Assembly: GCA_019096065.1 (NCBI GenBank)
Contig: JAGUCH010000002.1
Span: forward strand, 8,816,501 to 8,880,500
Direction of reading: 5' to 3'
Origin: Paracyclopina nana
Taxonomy: Eukaryota > Arthropoda > Copepoda > Cyclopoida > Cyclopettidae
DNA length: 64,000 bases
The first letter of the stretch is position 1; each line of letters begins with the position of its first letter. A model generated the notes under the pieces. That model was given only the letters and a program-made list of their open reading frames with translations, searched no databases and was not told the DNA's origin. The position numbers and the translations under genes are program-made. Positions 18,701-29,433 of the stretch are shown here, piece after piece.

Positions 18701-21700
18701 GGGGTGGCAAATCAGCTGATCTGGATGAAGCAACGTAAAATGTCGTTGAAGCCGATGCTACCTGTTCATGATCATCAGTATCCATCATTGCAGGGCTGCT
18801 TCCTCTTGGGGGACTTGATCGAGGCGTGACAAAGGTTTCTTCTTCCCTAGTGGAATTTTGTTGTAGCCTACGCTTTCTGGCATTTTTTCTCTGCTCTGAA
18901 TCAGCCCCTGGTCTGACGACGTATTGCTCTATATCATCATGGGATGGATCTGGGTTGATACCAGCCACGTAGTTTCGTAAGTGTCCAACAGCTGCAGACG
19001 AAATCCACTCACGTACGTTTGCTCCGACATCACCACTCACAAAATCCAGTCTGTTTCGGGCAACTCGCTCCAATGAGACGTTTCCATCAGTAAATGATCT
19101 GAGGCACAAATGAATCAACCGGGCAAGAAACTGATTACCTCTTTGCCGAAATTGATCATTGAATTCAGAAGGAGAGCTAGTTCGAAGGATGATTTCAGCC
19201 AGAATTGACAGGTTGGCTGCCAAGAAGCTGTGCACGGTCTCGGGGAAATCAACATCTGGCCTAACGTTGGCTTCTCTAGCCATTTCTTCCAGGGTAGGGA
19301 AGGAAATGTCGACCAACTGAAGAATGGCTGAGTCAATATCGTGCTGCTCGTCATCATTAGGTGGGACTAGGATGTAACGGCGAACAAATTGCTGAAGAGG
19401 AATTTGGATCCGACCCAAGCTTTCTGATGAGCCCCACAAAATACTGACCAAGTCAGAAAAAGTTGTGCTGCGAGCCAATGTCATGAGAAGATCAGTCACG
19501 AGAGACTCGCCCTCAATGTAAGAATAATCAGGCAGTCCCTCCAAATAGTCTCCAATTGTCCTCTGCTGGGAGGAACCTGGGCCTCCATCTGAAAAGACTC
19601 CTCGTACCTCATTCATAATGCCCAAAACAACACCAATCATGCTGGCATCGTTGTTGTCACCGCTAGTTTGGAGATTGCCCAATAAATTGGCCAGGCTAGG
19701 CTCGACCGCGTCGCCTTGAAAAGCTGATGGAGCCGTTTGGCTTTGAGCCGAAGTCGTAGTAGAAGACCTAGATGGCATGTTGGGGAACGCCTGTTGGGGA
19801 AACATGATAGGCACATAGTCCATTTCAAACTCCAGATTTCCGAACGACCTCAACCTAGGAGTCCTCAGTGGAGATGAACGGGCAGAGGATGCTTGAGTTG
19901 GCTGTGGCGTAGAGGAACCAGGAGCGTTTGGCTGTTGCCTACCATCTTGGTTTTCAGCATTAGTCTGGTTCCTTGGAGGGACAGAAGCGGACCTAGGCCT
20001 GGGGGTAATTTGGGGGCCAGCGGGATGCCTGGTTCTCCTATTACCAAAGTTTGCCGATATTAGATGAGAGCTGCAAGGTAGCAGTGGATCAAAAGACGGC
20101 GGAGGCATCATCATGGAGGAAAACGTTTGACCGACTGCACCCCTTGCTGGATGGTGGATAAGAGAGCTTGATCTTGTTTGGGTAGACGTTGTGGGTTGAG
20201 TCTGAGTATCTCCTCGTGCTTGACTATCCTGCACAGAAATGCCATCTGGAGATGGCTCAGAGGCCTCAGTACTCGAGGCTTGAGGTTGAGGCGGTCTAGT
20301 TGCATTCATCAATGCTGTTTGAAACATCTGCATGAAATTAGCTGGCAGACTACCTTGGCCTACTCCAAGTGCACCAGGCAAGCCAATCTCCCCAGATTCG
20401 ACCTCAATACCGACAATGATTGGTTCAACATTGACCTCAACTTCAGCAAATGCTTGAGGAATGTTGTTGCTGTCGACCTCCATAGGACGTTGCTCTTGAG
20501 AAGTGGTTGTTGTTGCAGCAGAAGGGGTAGCTGTTGCGGATACTGATGAGGCAGGTGCTGATGAAGCAGTTGTCGTTCTAGATCCTTCAGTGGTCTGTCT
20601 GGCAGCAGCAGCAGCACCAAACCCACCAAGTCCAAAGGGGAGGTTCTGCGTCACTGTAGCTGACTGTACCCTGGGCCTGGACTGAATCATCAAAGGCCTG
20701 GCTCTTATATGCCTCGGAGGGTTCTGGGACATATTGACCATTGCATCGCTCAGAGCATGTTGAACATGGCTCAAGAAATGCATGATTTCCATGCAGCGCC
20801 AAAACAAATTTTGTGCTTCTTGTCTTTCGTTGTCTGAAGAAAAAGTTGGATCCTGACGCATCAAGTCCCTCACTTGAGTTCGGAACGGGAGGAATCTCCT
20901 CTCAGTTGCTTCGTATTCGTCCATCGCATCAGCGAGGCTGGCAAGAGGTGGATGCTGCAACTGATGTTGATTCCTGCTCGTCCTTGGCGGTACTTGATCG
21001 TTGGATGTGGGCATACTACCATCAGTTCTTGAAACTCCCGGAGCAGTAGAGTTAGGAACGGCGTTATTACTTCCAGCAACTGACGCCCCTGCTGGACGTG
21101 CTGATTGGGATAGGTTCTGGGACAACAGTTGGCCCTGAGGTCCAACTCTGACGGACATTTCAAATGATTGCCCTGGTTGTATTATGCCGCGCCCAGCAGT
21201 AGTTGCGTTGATAGAGTGAACTGCGCTATTAACTGCGCTCTGAATAACTTGCATCAGTTGAGGCGAAAGCCCCATGGGGAGGCCGCCAACATTTCCCTCG
21301 GGTGGCGACGCTTGATTGGGCTCAGGTGCATTTGGATTCTCCAATCTTGCGATGGCTCGGTTGGCGCGGCTAAGCAAATCCCTGGCGATATTAAGCCTAA
21401 AGGACATGCTTGAAATTATATCGGGCTCTTGTTGTATATGAATCAGGTGATGATGAGCGCGCCCACGCGCTGGAGAGGCCCCGCGAGCTCTTGCCTCGGA
21501 GGCTGCCACTGGATCAGGTCCATCTAGAAAATGCAGCAATTTAAATAAGAGTAAGTGATAAGACAGCAAGCAGCTATAAGTTATTACTTGTTGGCAGATT
21601 AGGAGGTCGCTGCACAAGGTGGATAACCTTCCCATCTACAACATATTCATTTAGCTTTTTTTCATCATGCAGGACCCGACCGCAATAGATCAAGCGCTGC

Positions 21701-21828
21701 CGTTCTGGTGGCATTCCAACAGTAGGCGAAATGTGCGCCTTGAAAAGTGCCACGGTGATGTCATCATCTAGGTTGTCGAACTTATGATTTTGTGAATCCA
21801 ATGTTTTTACGGTGACGGAAATCGGCAT
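15715..21828 (-). CDS. BAG6: Large proline-rich protein BAG6 (Scythe/BAT3), three coding exons
   Basis: Exons in transcript order: 21588..21828, 18663..21523, 15715..16149. GT-AG junctions keep frame, giving 1,178 residues (human 1,132). Exon 1 starts [17 protein letters not shown] and holds the ubiquitin-like domain (about residues 2-77, with [17 protein letters not shown]). The large exon is Pro/Ser/Thr/Gln-rich with a conserved helical block ([16 protein letters not shown]) and a second one ([20 protein letters not shown]). The last exon carries the truncated BAG domain region: [22 protein letters not shown] (a nuclear signal), ending [14 protein letters not shown]. Known role: holdase complex with UBL4A and GET4 for tail-anchored and mislocalised proteins, with nuclear roles too. 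The start was chosen because the UBL begins there. Intron 2 (2.5 kb) is a nest of inverted-repeat elements. Confidence 0.95.
16214..18602. mobile_element. 2.4-kb terminal-inverted-repeat element in BAG6 intron 2, with nested insertions
   Basis: The ends are inverted copies over more than 90 bp: AGAGTGAGAATCCCATAGCA at 16214 faces GGGATTCTCACTCT at 18602. The match continues through AGCTTTTCAAAAATC and CCATCTTGAGGGGCT. The right arm has about 55 extra bp, then both arms share GGAGATACA and CCCCCAAAGTTT. The inside contains a minus-strand copy of the family at 33766..34560, split by another TIR element. I see no clear target-site duplication. No transposase was found. Confidence 0.7.
17080..17938. 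mobile_element. TIR element inserted in the repeat at 16530..18370, with a second inverted-repeat element inside
   Basis: The outer ends TAGCTACTATATAAACTTAG (17080) and CTAAGTTTATTTAGTAGCTA (to 17935) form about 30-bp inverted repeats running on into AGAGTGG. An inner pair, GATTTTGCATCACTTAAAGA at 17149 and its reverse complement ending at 17595, shares the AGAGTGGAC core. Comparison with the uninterrupted copy at 34.2 kb shows the outer piece as an insertion, with GGATT on both sides (17075..17079, 17939..17943). Confidence 0.65.
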
Positions 21829-22330
21829 TTTGAGTGCTATCCAAAAGTAGGCTTTAGGATCGAGAACTATTTCAAGTCGCTGACACAGTATCAACGAAAG
21901 GTCGATAGTTGCTTGCTTAGCTTTCAAGTTGACTCACCGACAGCTGATGAGTGGAGACACGAATCTGCGTCGATCACGAGCAGAAAAGACGTTCGATGGC
22001 CAGATTACCTAAATCCATTCAAAGTATGTGCTCAGATTCAATTCTTATGGAGATTTTTTAAAGCTAAAGGTACTGTAGTTTTTCTGCTGTCATTATAAAA
22101 ATGAGCAAATAACAGCCTAAATTCAGAGCCCACATTTGCCTGATTTTTTACAGCACACTTCTTCTTGTGTGGCACTTCTTCATTATCGCAGCGTTATTCG
22201 AAGAAAAAAAAAATGTGAGGCGATTTCCGACGGTTCAAGATAAGTTTTGGCTATTTATGTTTTCGTTCACCAATACCATCCCCATAAACAAATAAGTCGT
22301 CCTTTTCCGGTTGACATCCATACCGACAAC
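21829..22330. promoter_or_regulatory. Head-to-head interval between BAG6 and ribosomal protein L10a
   Basis: 502 bp between start codons, with AT-rich runs and no credible ORF. A pyrimidine tract CCTTTTCC at 22301..22308 lies 22 bp before the L10a start codon. It resembles a 5' terminal oligopyrimidine (TOP) start of ribosomal-protein mRNAs, so transcription probably starts there. Shared promoter use with BAG6 is inference. Confidence 0.5.
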
Positions 22331-23578
22331 ATGAGCGGGTGAGTAAAATTTTTTCCTTTAATTTCTTGGATTACCAGAGCCTGAAAAATTCTCTTTGTGC
22401 TACTTCATTACGTTAACTCGGTAGTAGTTATATTCAGCACCGTCAATTAAATTGTGTATTATTGCAATCATAAAGTGTCTCAATGTAATCTTTTCTCTGC
22501 TTTAGTTGAGTAAGTATCTATGTATATCTTGTACATCCTTGTTTTCAGAGCTAGCAAAGTGTCGAAGGAGACCCTCTACGAGTGTGTTCGTGAGGTCCTC
22601 ACCTACTCCAAGGAGACCAAGAAGCGCAAGTTTTGCGAAACCATTGACCTCCAAATCGGTTTGAAGAACTACGATCCCCAAAAGGACAAGCGTTTCTCTG
22701 GCACTGTTAAGTACGTGTTACCCCAAAGTGTTGGGGGAGTTGGTAGCTTGCTACTGACGGACTCGTACCCAGGGTCTTAAAACTTGGGTAGACAACTTAG
22801 TTGTCGTCATTCCATGTTGAATTAACATGAAGTCGCGTACTAATCATACGAATTCTCGAAGCTTTACCAATCAGGCTTGTATCATGCGCTTTTTTCTTAG
22901 GCTGCGTCATGTACCTCGTGAGAGGTTTGCTGTCTGCATTTTTGGAGATCAGCAGCATTGTGATGAGGCCAAGGAAAAGGGACTTCCCTTCATGAGTGCC
23001 GATGACTTGAAAAAGTTGAACAAGCAAAAGAAGCTTGTGAAGAACTTGGCCAAGAAATACGACGCTTTCCTCTCGTCCGAGTCTTTGATCAGGCAAATCC
23101 CTAGGCTTTTGGGACCTGGTTTGAACAAGGCTGGCAAGTTCCCTACTTTGCTTGCCCATGGGGATAACATCGATGAGAAGATCAGGGACTTGAAGAGCAC
23201 TATCAAGTTCCAGATGAAGAAGGTAATTAAATCAGTCGGTCTTGTTTCTCATAACCCCCTCTCTTCTTGGCATGGCAAAAACTGATAGTGACTTGTTGTG
23301 AATTACATGAGAGGAATATTGAAAAGGGTCTATGCCTTCGGTGTTCAGACAATTCGTATTCTGAGATCCCATCCTCAAGGGCCCTAACAAATTTTATTTG
23401 TTTTTAGGTGTTGTGCCTAAGCGTTGCTATCGGCCATGTTGAAATGGACGAGGACCAATTGGTGCAAAACATTCATTTGGCAGTGAACTTCTTGGTGTCC
23501 CTGCTGAAAAAGCATTGGCAGAACGTGCGTTCTTTGTACATCAAGAGCACCATGGGTCCCGCTCAACGTTTGTACTAA
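22331..23578 (+). CDS. RpL10A: 60S ribosomal protein L10a (uL1), four coding exons
   Basis: Exons: 22331..22338, 22549..22710, 22901..23222, 23408..23578, all GT-AG, giving 220 residues (human 217). The first exon holds only MSG-, followed by [17 protein letters not shown]. Diagnostic uL1 blocks are present: [40 protein letters not shown], and STIKFQMKK. The C-terminus [11 protein letters not shown] matches L10a. It is a component of the large subunit L1 stalk, which gates E-site tRNA exit. A TOP-like tract precedes the start, consistent with growth-regulated translation. An AATAAA lies at 23852..23857. Confidence 0.97.
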
Positions 23579-23937
23579 ACTACGAATCGAAATATACATT
23601 TCGTTCTTATGTCGAAAGCTATCGTTAATATGTGCAGTTCACTTCTAGTGTAAGTTTGCCTCCTGAGCGGTGCTTGTTGTTCTTTGCAATGAAATTGGGG
23701 TTTCTTGGTTTACCTAGTTACGAGGAGCTTATTTTAGAAACAAAACGTTACCACGAAGAGTGTTTCTCGACTTAGATGCGATGGTAGCGGTAAGCGTAAA
23801 AATGTTGCAAGGAAAGGTTGAAAGATCATAGAGCTATTTGCAGGAATGTGAAATAAACATCTGTTTAATATTCGCTTAGCGACCGCGAGCCTTTTTCTTA
23901 TAATCATCGATATAGCCCCAATTTAAGTGAAAGTGAC

Positions 23938-24349
23938 TAGAGGTGAATCGGACCAAGAAAAGTCGGGCTCGGGCTTTCCAAAAATGACTCGGGGTCGGGC
24001 CGGGCCGGGCCGAGATGAAATCTACATTTTTTCTGGAAAAATATGAATAATAATAACTTTTTTAGAAAGGAATTCACCTTGACTACTAAAGGTTATAAAA
24101 ATGCAGGGATGCATAACAATACTCAACATTTAAGATCATAATCTAGAGCAGTTGTTTTTCTGATTTTGAGCAAGTTTTTGAATTTTTTAAAAAAATGGCA
24201 TTATGCATTAGGGCCACTTCGGGCTTTTTGAAAATGACTTCGGGCTTTTACGGGCTTTCTGAAAATCGGCCGGGCTGGGGCCTTATTTAGCTCGGGCCAG
24301 AAATTGGTATCGGGCTTTCGGGCTCGAGCCTGAGCCCGATACACCTCTA
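23938..24349. mobile_element. GC-rich hAT-like MITE, 412 bp
   Basis: The ends are TAGAGGTG and CACCTCTA, followed inside by CGGGCTCGGGC and CGGGCCGGGCCGGGC runs in both orientations. TAG-type ends with this internal motif fit non-autonomous hAT elements. Flanks read AAAGTGAC and AGTGAAAC, an imperfect trace of an 8-bp duplication. It lies between RpL10A and EFA6 and has no ORF. Confidence 0.6.
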
Positions 24350-24924
24350 AGTGAAACCCTTTCAAGTTTTAAATGTACTGCAGCTCTGGTTAGTGGTAAC
24401 TACTAATAATCCACGTCAAATTAGCCAATCTATTACCTAAAACAACTAATCAAGCTAATAATGGCTTCAAGAGTAGGTAAAGTTGCGGTTTACGCTGTAA
24501 GCCATCAAAACTTGTTTGTCCGCATTCTTAATAAATCCATCGGCAATCTTGATTCGTAAAACTGCAGCGTTACCCAAATTGACGAATATAGTGGCGTTTT
24601 TTGATAAAGGATGATTCCTTCTACCAGCTAACAATCTGGTTATATTGACGAGAATTTGAGTGTATGTATGTGACGCGCCTACTCTTTCTTGAGCTGTGTT
24701 GCAGCGGTTGCGCTCGCCTTTTCTTCCGTGTCTTGTACCAGCACCACACGGAGACGTTTTCGTCGTCGTCGTCGTCGAAGTGGCCTCTTCATGTGCGAGA
24801 GTGCACTCACATACGACTGACTGCCGAAGCAGCCGACTTCGACACCCAACAAACAGTTCAACCATGAGAAAAATACCGTGGGAAAAAGTTTTTTGATTTC
24901 GAGGCTGTGCACCTCTCAGCTACA

Positions 24925-27873
24925 ATGAGCAGTGCTGCGGCGGCCTCAAAAATCCCTGTGGCCTCGCACCGGAGACAATCGAACGGAAGCAGCCCAGAGC
25001 GACGGACTTCGCCCCCTGCGCCCCTCCGTCAAAGGAAAGATAGCCCATCGAAAATAACCACAACTCCCAAGGAACGCCCCCAAAGCATTGACATCGAAGA
25101 TGAATTTAACAGTAAGCTGCAATATGGACGCCTACTGGCCTCTAGCCAACAGAGCAAGCCCAACGGTGAAGTTACGAGCCCCTCCAGGATCCCGGTTGTG
25201 ACATCCAGAAAGCTGTCCTCGTGTAGTAATGACTCCACCACGAGCCCAGCTAAGTCCGTGGCCGATGATGAAGATGCTGATGATGCAGAGTGTCTCATTA
25301 AGAGCGATAGCCCCAGCAAAATAAGCAAGATTCCCCGTAGGGCTGGTTCACCTCCAAAGACAGCTGCGACGGGCGTGCCTACCTTTGGCTGGAGCTTGCC
25401 AACAGACAGACACGAGCTTAACCAGTCCTCGCCAACCAAAGGCGTTCCCTTCTCCCCACTCAAGCCGGGTTCGCGGAAAAATAGCAATGGTAGCAACAGC
25501 AGCAACGATGTGCAGCATCAATCCTCCTCAGAGTCCTCGGAGTCTTCCGAATCTTCATCCACGCAAAAATCAAGCAATTCAACTGGCAGTGACAGCGCCA
25601 CTGAACAGCTCATTGCAACTGAAGATGGCCCTGGTCCGTCACGACGAAGGAGCAAGAAGAATTACGAAGCTTTCATGATGACGGGTGACCGGATGATTTG
25701 CTTGGCAAAAACTCCTGCCAATTCAGAATTCATATCCAGGACCACCAACAAGCGAGCCTCGGGAGCCTTGGAAAAGGTGCCTTTCCCCGAAGAGGACGAC
25801 CCCTCTGCCGCAGTCCTCCGAAACCCACCTGTTCCCCGCCGAGACAACCTTCGCACTTCGACTTCTGAAGATCAACTTGCGAATAGTGCGCTGATAGCGA
25901 CCGACCTCGAAGATGCCACCGGCTCGGTGGACACGCTCCTTCTGGAGGCTGTTATAGTAAATCCAGTTCCAAGCAAAGATGTTCAGCAGCATCGAATGCC
26001 AGCAGTGCCTCACCAAAAGAAATCGTCGTCACTCCACCAACAATCCTCAGCTGAATCGAGCCCTGGAAAAAGGCCCACAACCAGTCCTGATTTCAGTACG
26101 AGTAGTCTCATTTCATCCGAGCATTACAACGGCGAGTCACTGCTAGACCAAGACAACCTCTCACCGCAATCCTCCAGCTCTCCCGACACGCCCGAGTGGT
26201 CACTTGTCGACTCTTACCACAAGCAGAAAAATAGCGAAGCTAAAGCTCCTTTACTGCCAATTGCGTCTGAAGATGACGATGAAAATGGAGATGAGGATCA
26301 AACTACGACTGTGCTTGAGGAAAAGCAGGAGCAACCTTCGGCGAAAGACGAGGCCATCAAAAGTGATGGCAACCGTGTGATAATTACGATCGGTACCACG
26401 AATAACAACAACGATCTCAACGAGCTAAGCAATAGTGGTGAAGTGGCTCCCATGCCCTCTTTGAACGACTCTTCAGAAGAGTCTGACCTTGAGAGCCTTC
26501 GAAGCTATCACCCACCGGCCAGAGCAATTGATTTGCCGAGTGCTGAAAGACTGGCTAAGAGACTCTACAACTTGGACGGATTCAAGAGGACTGACGTCTC
26601 TCGCCACCTGGGCAAGAATAACGAATTCAGCCAAGTAGTGGCTGAGGAGTACCTGCGATTTTTTGACTTCAGCGGGGGCATATCATTGGACAATGCCCTT
26701 CGCATTTTTCTACACCAGTTCTGCTTGACGGGAGAGACTCAAGAGCGCGAGAGAGTTCTGCTGCACTTTTCGCGGAGGTACTTGGAGTGTAATCCCGAGT
26801 TCATTGCCAACCCTGTGAAGCAGCTTTTCCGCTCCTTGGACGCGGTGCACACTTTGACTTGCGCAATCATGCTTCTAAACACAGACTTGCATGGAGAAAG
26901 CGTTGGGCTTCAACGCAAGATGACGTGCAACGAGTTCATTGAGAACCTTAGCGAGCTGAATGATGGGCAGAACTTCCCTAGAGATCTGCTCAGGTCCATT
27001 TATTATGCAGTCAAGGAAACGCCCATTCCGTGGGCTCCCTCCGAGGACCTCGTCATAGAAGATGCGTCTGTTCACCAATCTGCCGAAGTTATTAACAAGG
27101 TTGTAGCCACCCTCTCTGACTCGATGGCTGTGGTGCGCTCGAGTGATGAAAATGGAGTGGGCAATAATTTTGCCATCGGGCATACTGCAGGTGGGATCAA
27201 CCCCTTCTTGGCGTTGCCAGATCCTTCAACGGCTGTGGACTATAAAAAAGGCTACGTCATGCGTAAATGCTGCAAAGATCCCAACGGTAAACGGACAAAG
27301 ATGGGCAAACGATCATGGCGAATGTTTTTCGTCACCCTGCGCGATATGGTGCTTTATTGCTTCAAAGACGAAAAAACGATCCGGCAGCCTGGAGCATTTG
27401 AGGATTTCTCTTCCGCCATCAGGATTCACCATGGCCTTGCAGTGAGGGCTTCGGACTATTCGAAGAAGCAGTTTGTGTTTAGGCTACATACGGCCGATCG
27501 CGCGGAGTACCTCTTTCAGACCTCTGACGAAAAGGAGCTGTTGACATGGATCGATGCCATTAACTATGTTGTGGCAGCATTTTCCTCTCCTCAACTTCCT
27601 GCTGGCTGCTCGTCTGGAAGCCGTTTCCAAAGGCCTCTGATGCCAAGTGCCAAGTCCAGCCTGACCATGGCTGCGGAGTTAGAGTCGCACGTGGCCCAGC
27701 TGCAGCAATACCGTCGGGAGATTGAAGACCATTTGCAATCTCCTCCTCCCAAAAATGCAAAGGCCGCAATCTGGGACAACTACAATGAGAAGCAGGAGTT
27801 CTTAAAATTCGAAATAATGCGTTACGAGACTTATATTTTGACCTTACGCACGAAAAATGCACACGACACATAA
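24925..27873 (+). CDS. EFA6/PSD-type Arf6 guanine-nucleotide exchange factor, single coding exon
   Basis: About 982 residues from MSSAAAASKIP; an ATG six codons upstream (24907) is also in frame. The N-terminal half is Ser/Pro-rich and probably disordered. The Sec7 domain is at about residues 535-710, with the catalytic-Glu loop FCLTGETQERERVL and MLLNTDLHG. A PH domain at about 772-890 (KKGYVMRKCCKDPNGKR, a KRSWRMFFVTLRD strand) and a C-terminal coiled coil (AAELESHVAQLQQYRREIEDHL) follow. This Sec7-PH-coiled-coil order is that of EFA6/PSD. Known role: activates Arf6 at the plasma membrane; in invertebrates it also limits microtubule growth at the cortex. A nearly 3-kb coding exon without introns is unusual. 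AATAAA lies at 28338..28343. Confidence 0.92.
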   Translation: MSSAAAASKIPVASHRRQSNGSSPERRTSPPAPLRQRKDSPSKITTTPKERPQSIDIEDEFNSKLQYGRLLASSQQSKPNGEVTSPSRIPVVTSRKLSSCSNDSTTSPAKSVADDEDADDAECLIKSDSPSKISKIPRRAGSPPKTAATGVPTFGWSLPTDRHELNQSSPTKGVPFSPLKPGSRKNSNGSNSSNDVQHQSSSESSESSESSSTQKSSNSTGSDSATEQLIATEDGPGPSRRRSKKNYEAFMMTGDRMICLAKTPANSEFISRTTNKRASGALEKVPFPEEDDPSAAVLRNPPVPRRDNLRTSTSEDQLANSALIATDLEDATGSVDTLLLEAVIVNPVPSKDVQQHRMPAVPHQKKSSSLHQQSSAESSPGKRPTTSPDFSTSSLISSEHYNGESLLDQDNLSPQSSSSPDTPEWSLVDSYHKQKNSEAKAPLLPIASEDDDENGDEDQTTTVLEEKQEQPSAKDEAIKSDGNRVIITIGTTNNNNDLNELSNSGEVAPMPSLNDSSEESDLESLRSYHPPARAIDLPSAERLAKRLYNLDGFKRTDVSRHLGKNNEFSQVVAEEYLRFFDFSGGISLDNALRIFLHQFCLTGETQERERVLLHFSRRYLECNPEFIANPVKQLFRSLDAVHTLTCAIMLLNTDLHGESVGLQRKMTCNEFIENLSELNDGQNFPRDLLRSIYYAVKETPIPWAPSEDLVIEDASVHQSAEVINKVVATLSDSMAVVRSSDENGVGNNFAIGHTAGGINPFLALPDPSTAVDYKKGYVMRKCCKDPNGKRTKMGKRSWRMFFVTLRDMVLYCFKDEKTIRQPGAFEDFSSAIRIHHGLAVRASDYSKKQFVFRLHTADRAEYLFQTSDEKELLTWIDAINYVVAAFSSPQLPAGCSSGSRFQRPLMPSAKSSLTMAAELESHVAQLQQYRREIEDHLQSPPPKNAKAAIWDNYNEKQEFLKFEIMRYETYILTLRTKNAHDT

Positions 27874-28354
27874 CGTGCTCAATACACATTTAGCCTACAA
27901 ACTTGTCCTATTACGTGCAGGTTGTGTCCTCCTACTATGATCCCTCTAAACTAAGCAAATTTTTCTGTATTTTTATGTACCCCAGCTGTATTTTCAACAG
28001 ATTCGCTACCTTTGTTTCTTTGCATATGATATTATTTACCTCCTCTTCACAGTATGCTTCTTTCACCAAGATTTTAATGTTGCTGCTGCTCCTGTCTAAA
28101 AATTGTTAATCTTACCGAGGACGACGGATTACCGTGGATGGGCATTTAATTAGGCGTTTCTTGTTAATTCATCGGTTTTTGACTGTCACTCTCTCTAAAA
28201 AAATACCTGTGCCGTCGGCACAAAAGGTTGTACTTTTCATGCTGATGGTACTTTTGCCGCCCAAGTATGACAAAACAAGTGGGCTAAGTTACTCTATTGA
28301 ATGTTAGTGATTTAATAAGTATGATATTCAAGACAGAAATAAAAAGACATTCCT
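27874..28354 (+). other. 3' UTR and downstream of EFA6
   Basis: AT-rich, without ORF support. A polyadenylation signal AATAAA at 28338..28343 would give a 3' UTR of roughly 480 nt. Nothing else is seen. Confidence 0.4.
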
Positions 28355-28822
28355 TCATTCTTTTATATTGTCGAAATACCGGCTTGTTCTTTCGGTTGCA
28401 GGATTACATGAATTACTTATTTTAGGAACGATGCATATCTTAAGTTGCTCTTTCCAAAGGTGGCACCACTTGGCCCCATCGCACTTGTCTAATAATATGA
28501 TTTTCATGCAGCTTGAATGCAGATGGGGGTTTGGTCTCGTTGCGAAAGAAATTTGATACTCAGGATCCTCCACTTTTCTAAGCTTATCCTTCCAGCATTG
28601 TGTTTCACCTTGTCCATTTTTGAGCTCGAGCCTCAGAAGGCATGCTATATTGTGAAGTATGTTCTTGAATTTTCTCTCATCAAACAAGTGCCGAGGACAG
28701 GAGGACCCAGAAGTGTTTTCCACTATTATCGGTAGGCAATCTAGCTCGTAGGGAATCACTAATGTTGGAGTAAGGGCTATGAAGTCATTAAAAGTGACAA
28801 CGCCAGAGTTTCTTGACGTCAT
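28355..28822 (-). CDS. Unassigned ORF, 155 aa (may be a terminal exon)
   Basis: An open frame starting MTSRNSGVVTFNDFIALT and ending with TERTSRYFDNIKE. It has nine cysteines, no signal peptide and no membrane segment, and I recognise no family. In-frame stops lie just upstream of the ATG, so it could be complete. It could also be a 3' exon joined to the open minus-strand stretch at about 28870..29010 (IHTDNNLDKFDEPFKNCGIF). It lies between the convergent EFA6 3' end and the selenoprotein W 3' end. Coding status is unproven. Confidence 0.35.
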   Translation of the reverse strand: MTSRNSGVVTFNDFIALTPTLVIPYELDCLPIIVENTSGSSCPRHLFDERKFKNILHNIACLLRLELKNGQGETQCWKDKLRKVEDPEYQISFATRPNPHLHSSCMKIILLDKCDGAKWCHLWKEQLKICIVPKISNSCNPATERTSRYFDNIKE

Positions 28823-29092
28823 TATATTCGTGCGTTATTCGACTCTTAAAAGAGGATTTGTTTGTTGGGCTAAGCTAAAGCTTCACACTATGATATTCAG
28901 TTCTGACAAGATATGTCGACCGAAGATTCCACAATTTTTGAAAGGCTCATCGAATTTGTCCAAGTTGTTGTCAGTGTGTATCTGTTTGTCATACTTGGGC
29001 TGGCAATCTCGTCTCACCTATTACGAAGAGCAACGATTAATGTAAAAAAGCAAAGCAATTTTGATCGAAAAAGGAGGGAAAATCTATGAAGG

Positions 29093-29098
29093 TTTATT
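29093..29098 (-). terminator. Polyadenylation signal of SELENOW
   Basis: AATAAA on the minus strand (TTTATT on plus), about 335 nt after the SELENOW stop. This leaves room for a SECIS-bearing 3' UTR. Confidence 0.5.
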
Positions 29099-29242
29099 GC
29101 GTCAGAAACTTGAGATAAAAGAAGAATTATGGCTGGCATGTAAGGGCGCCAAAAGGACTTTTACATGGCAAACAACGAGATTATTGGTGATGAGGTGGGG
29201 AACGCTTTAAGTACAACATGGCATCAATGTCATTGGGACTTG

Positions 29243-29326
29243 GCTCAAGAGAACGAAAAATAAGTACATCAGAAGTGTCCACCTCCATTCTGGGTTTCGG
29301 GACATTCATCAATGGAACGCTTGAGC
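29243..29326 (-). promoter_or_regulatory. Candidate SECIS element in SELENOW 3' UTR
   Basis: On the minus strand, GCTCAAG (29320..29326) can pair with CTTGAGC (29243..29249) as a basal stem. Above it lie ATGA (29306..29309) and TGAT (29268..29271), the bases expected for the kink-turn quartet. A TGTCC/GGACA helix and an AAA in the upper part follow. The helix is shorter and more asymmetric than the classic form, so this is a candidate only. A SECIS is required somewhere in this UTR if the UGA is decoded. Confidence 0.4.
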
Positions 29327-29433
29327 AACCGTCCAAACAACAGAAACCTATTGGAGAGAGCTCTTGGTTACGACACAGCTGTACATTAAATATTCATGCT
29401 ACACACGTCATGCTGCTGAGTCATACAGAGGGC

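Noticed and set aside
22520..22780. 86-codon ORF as the full first exon of RpL10A
   Set aside because: The family sequence starts after the acceptor at 22548 and ends at the donor at 22711; the ORF ends run into introns.
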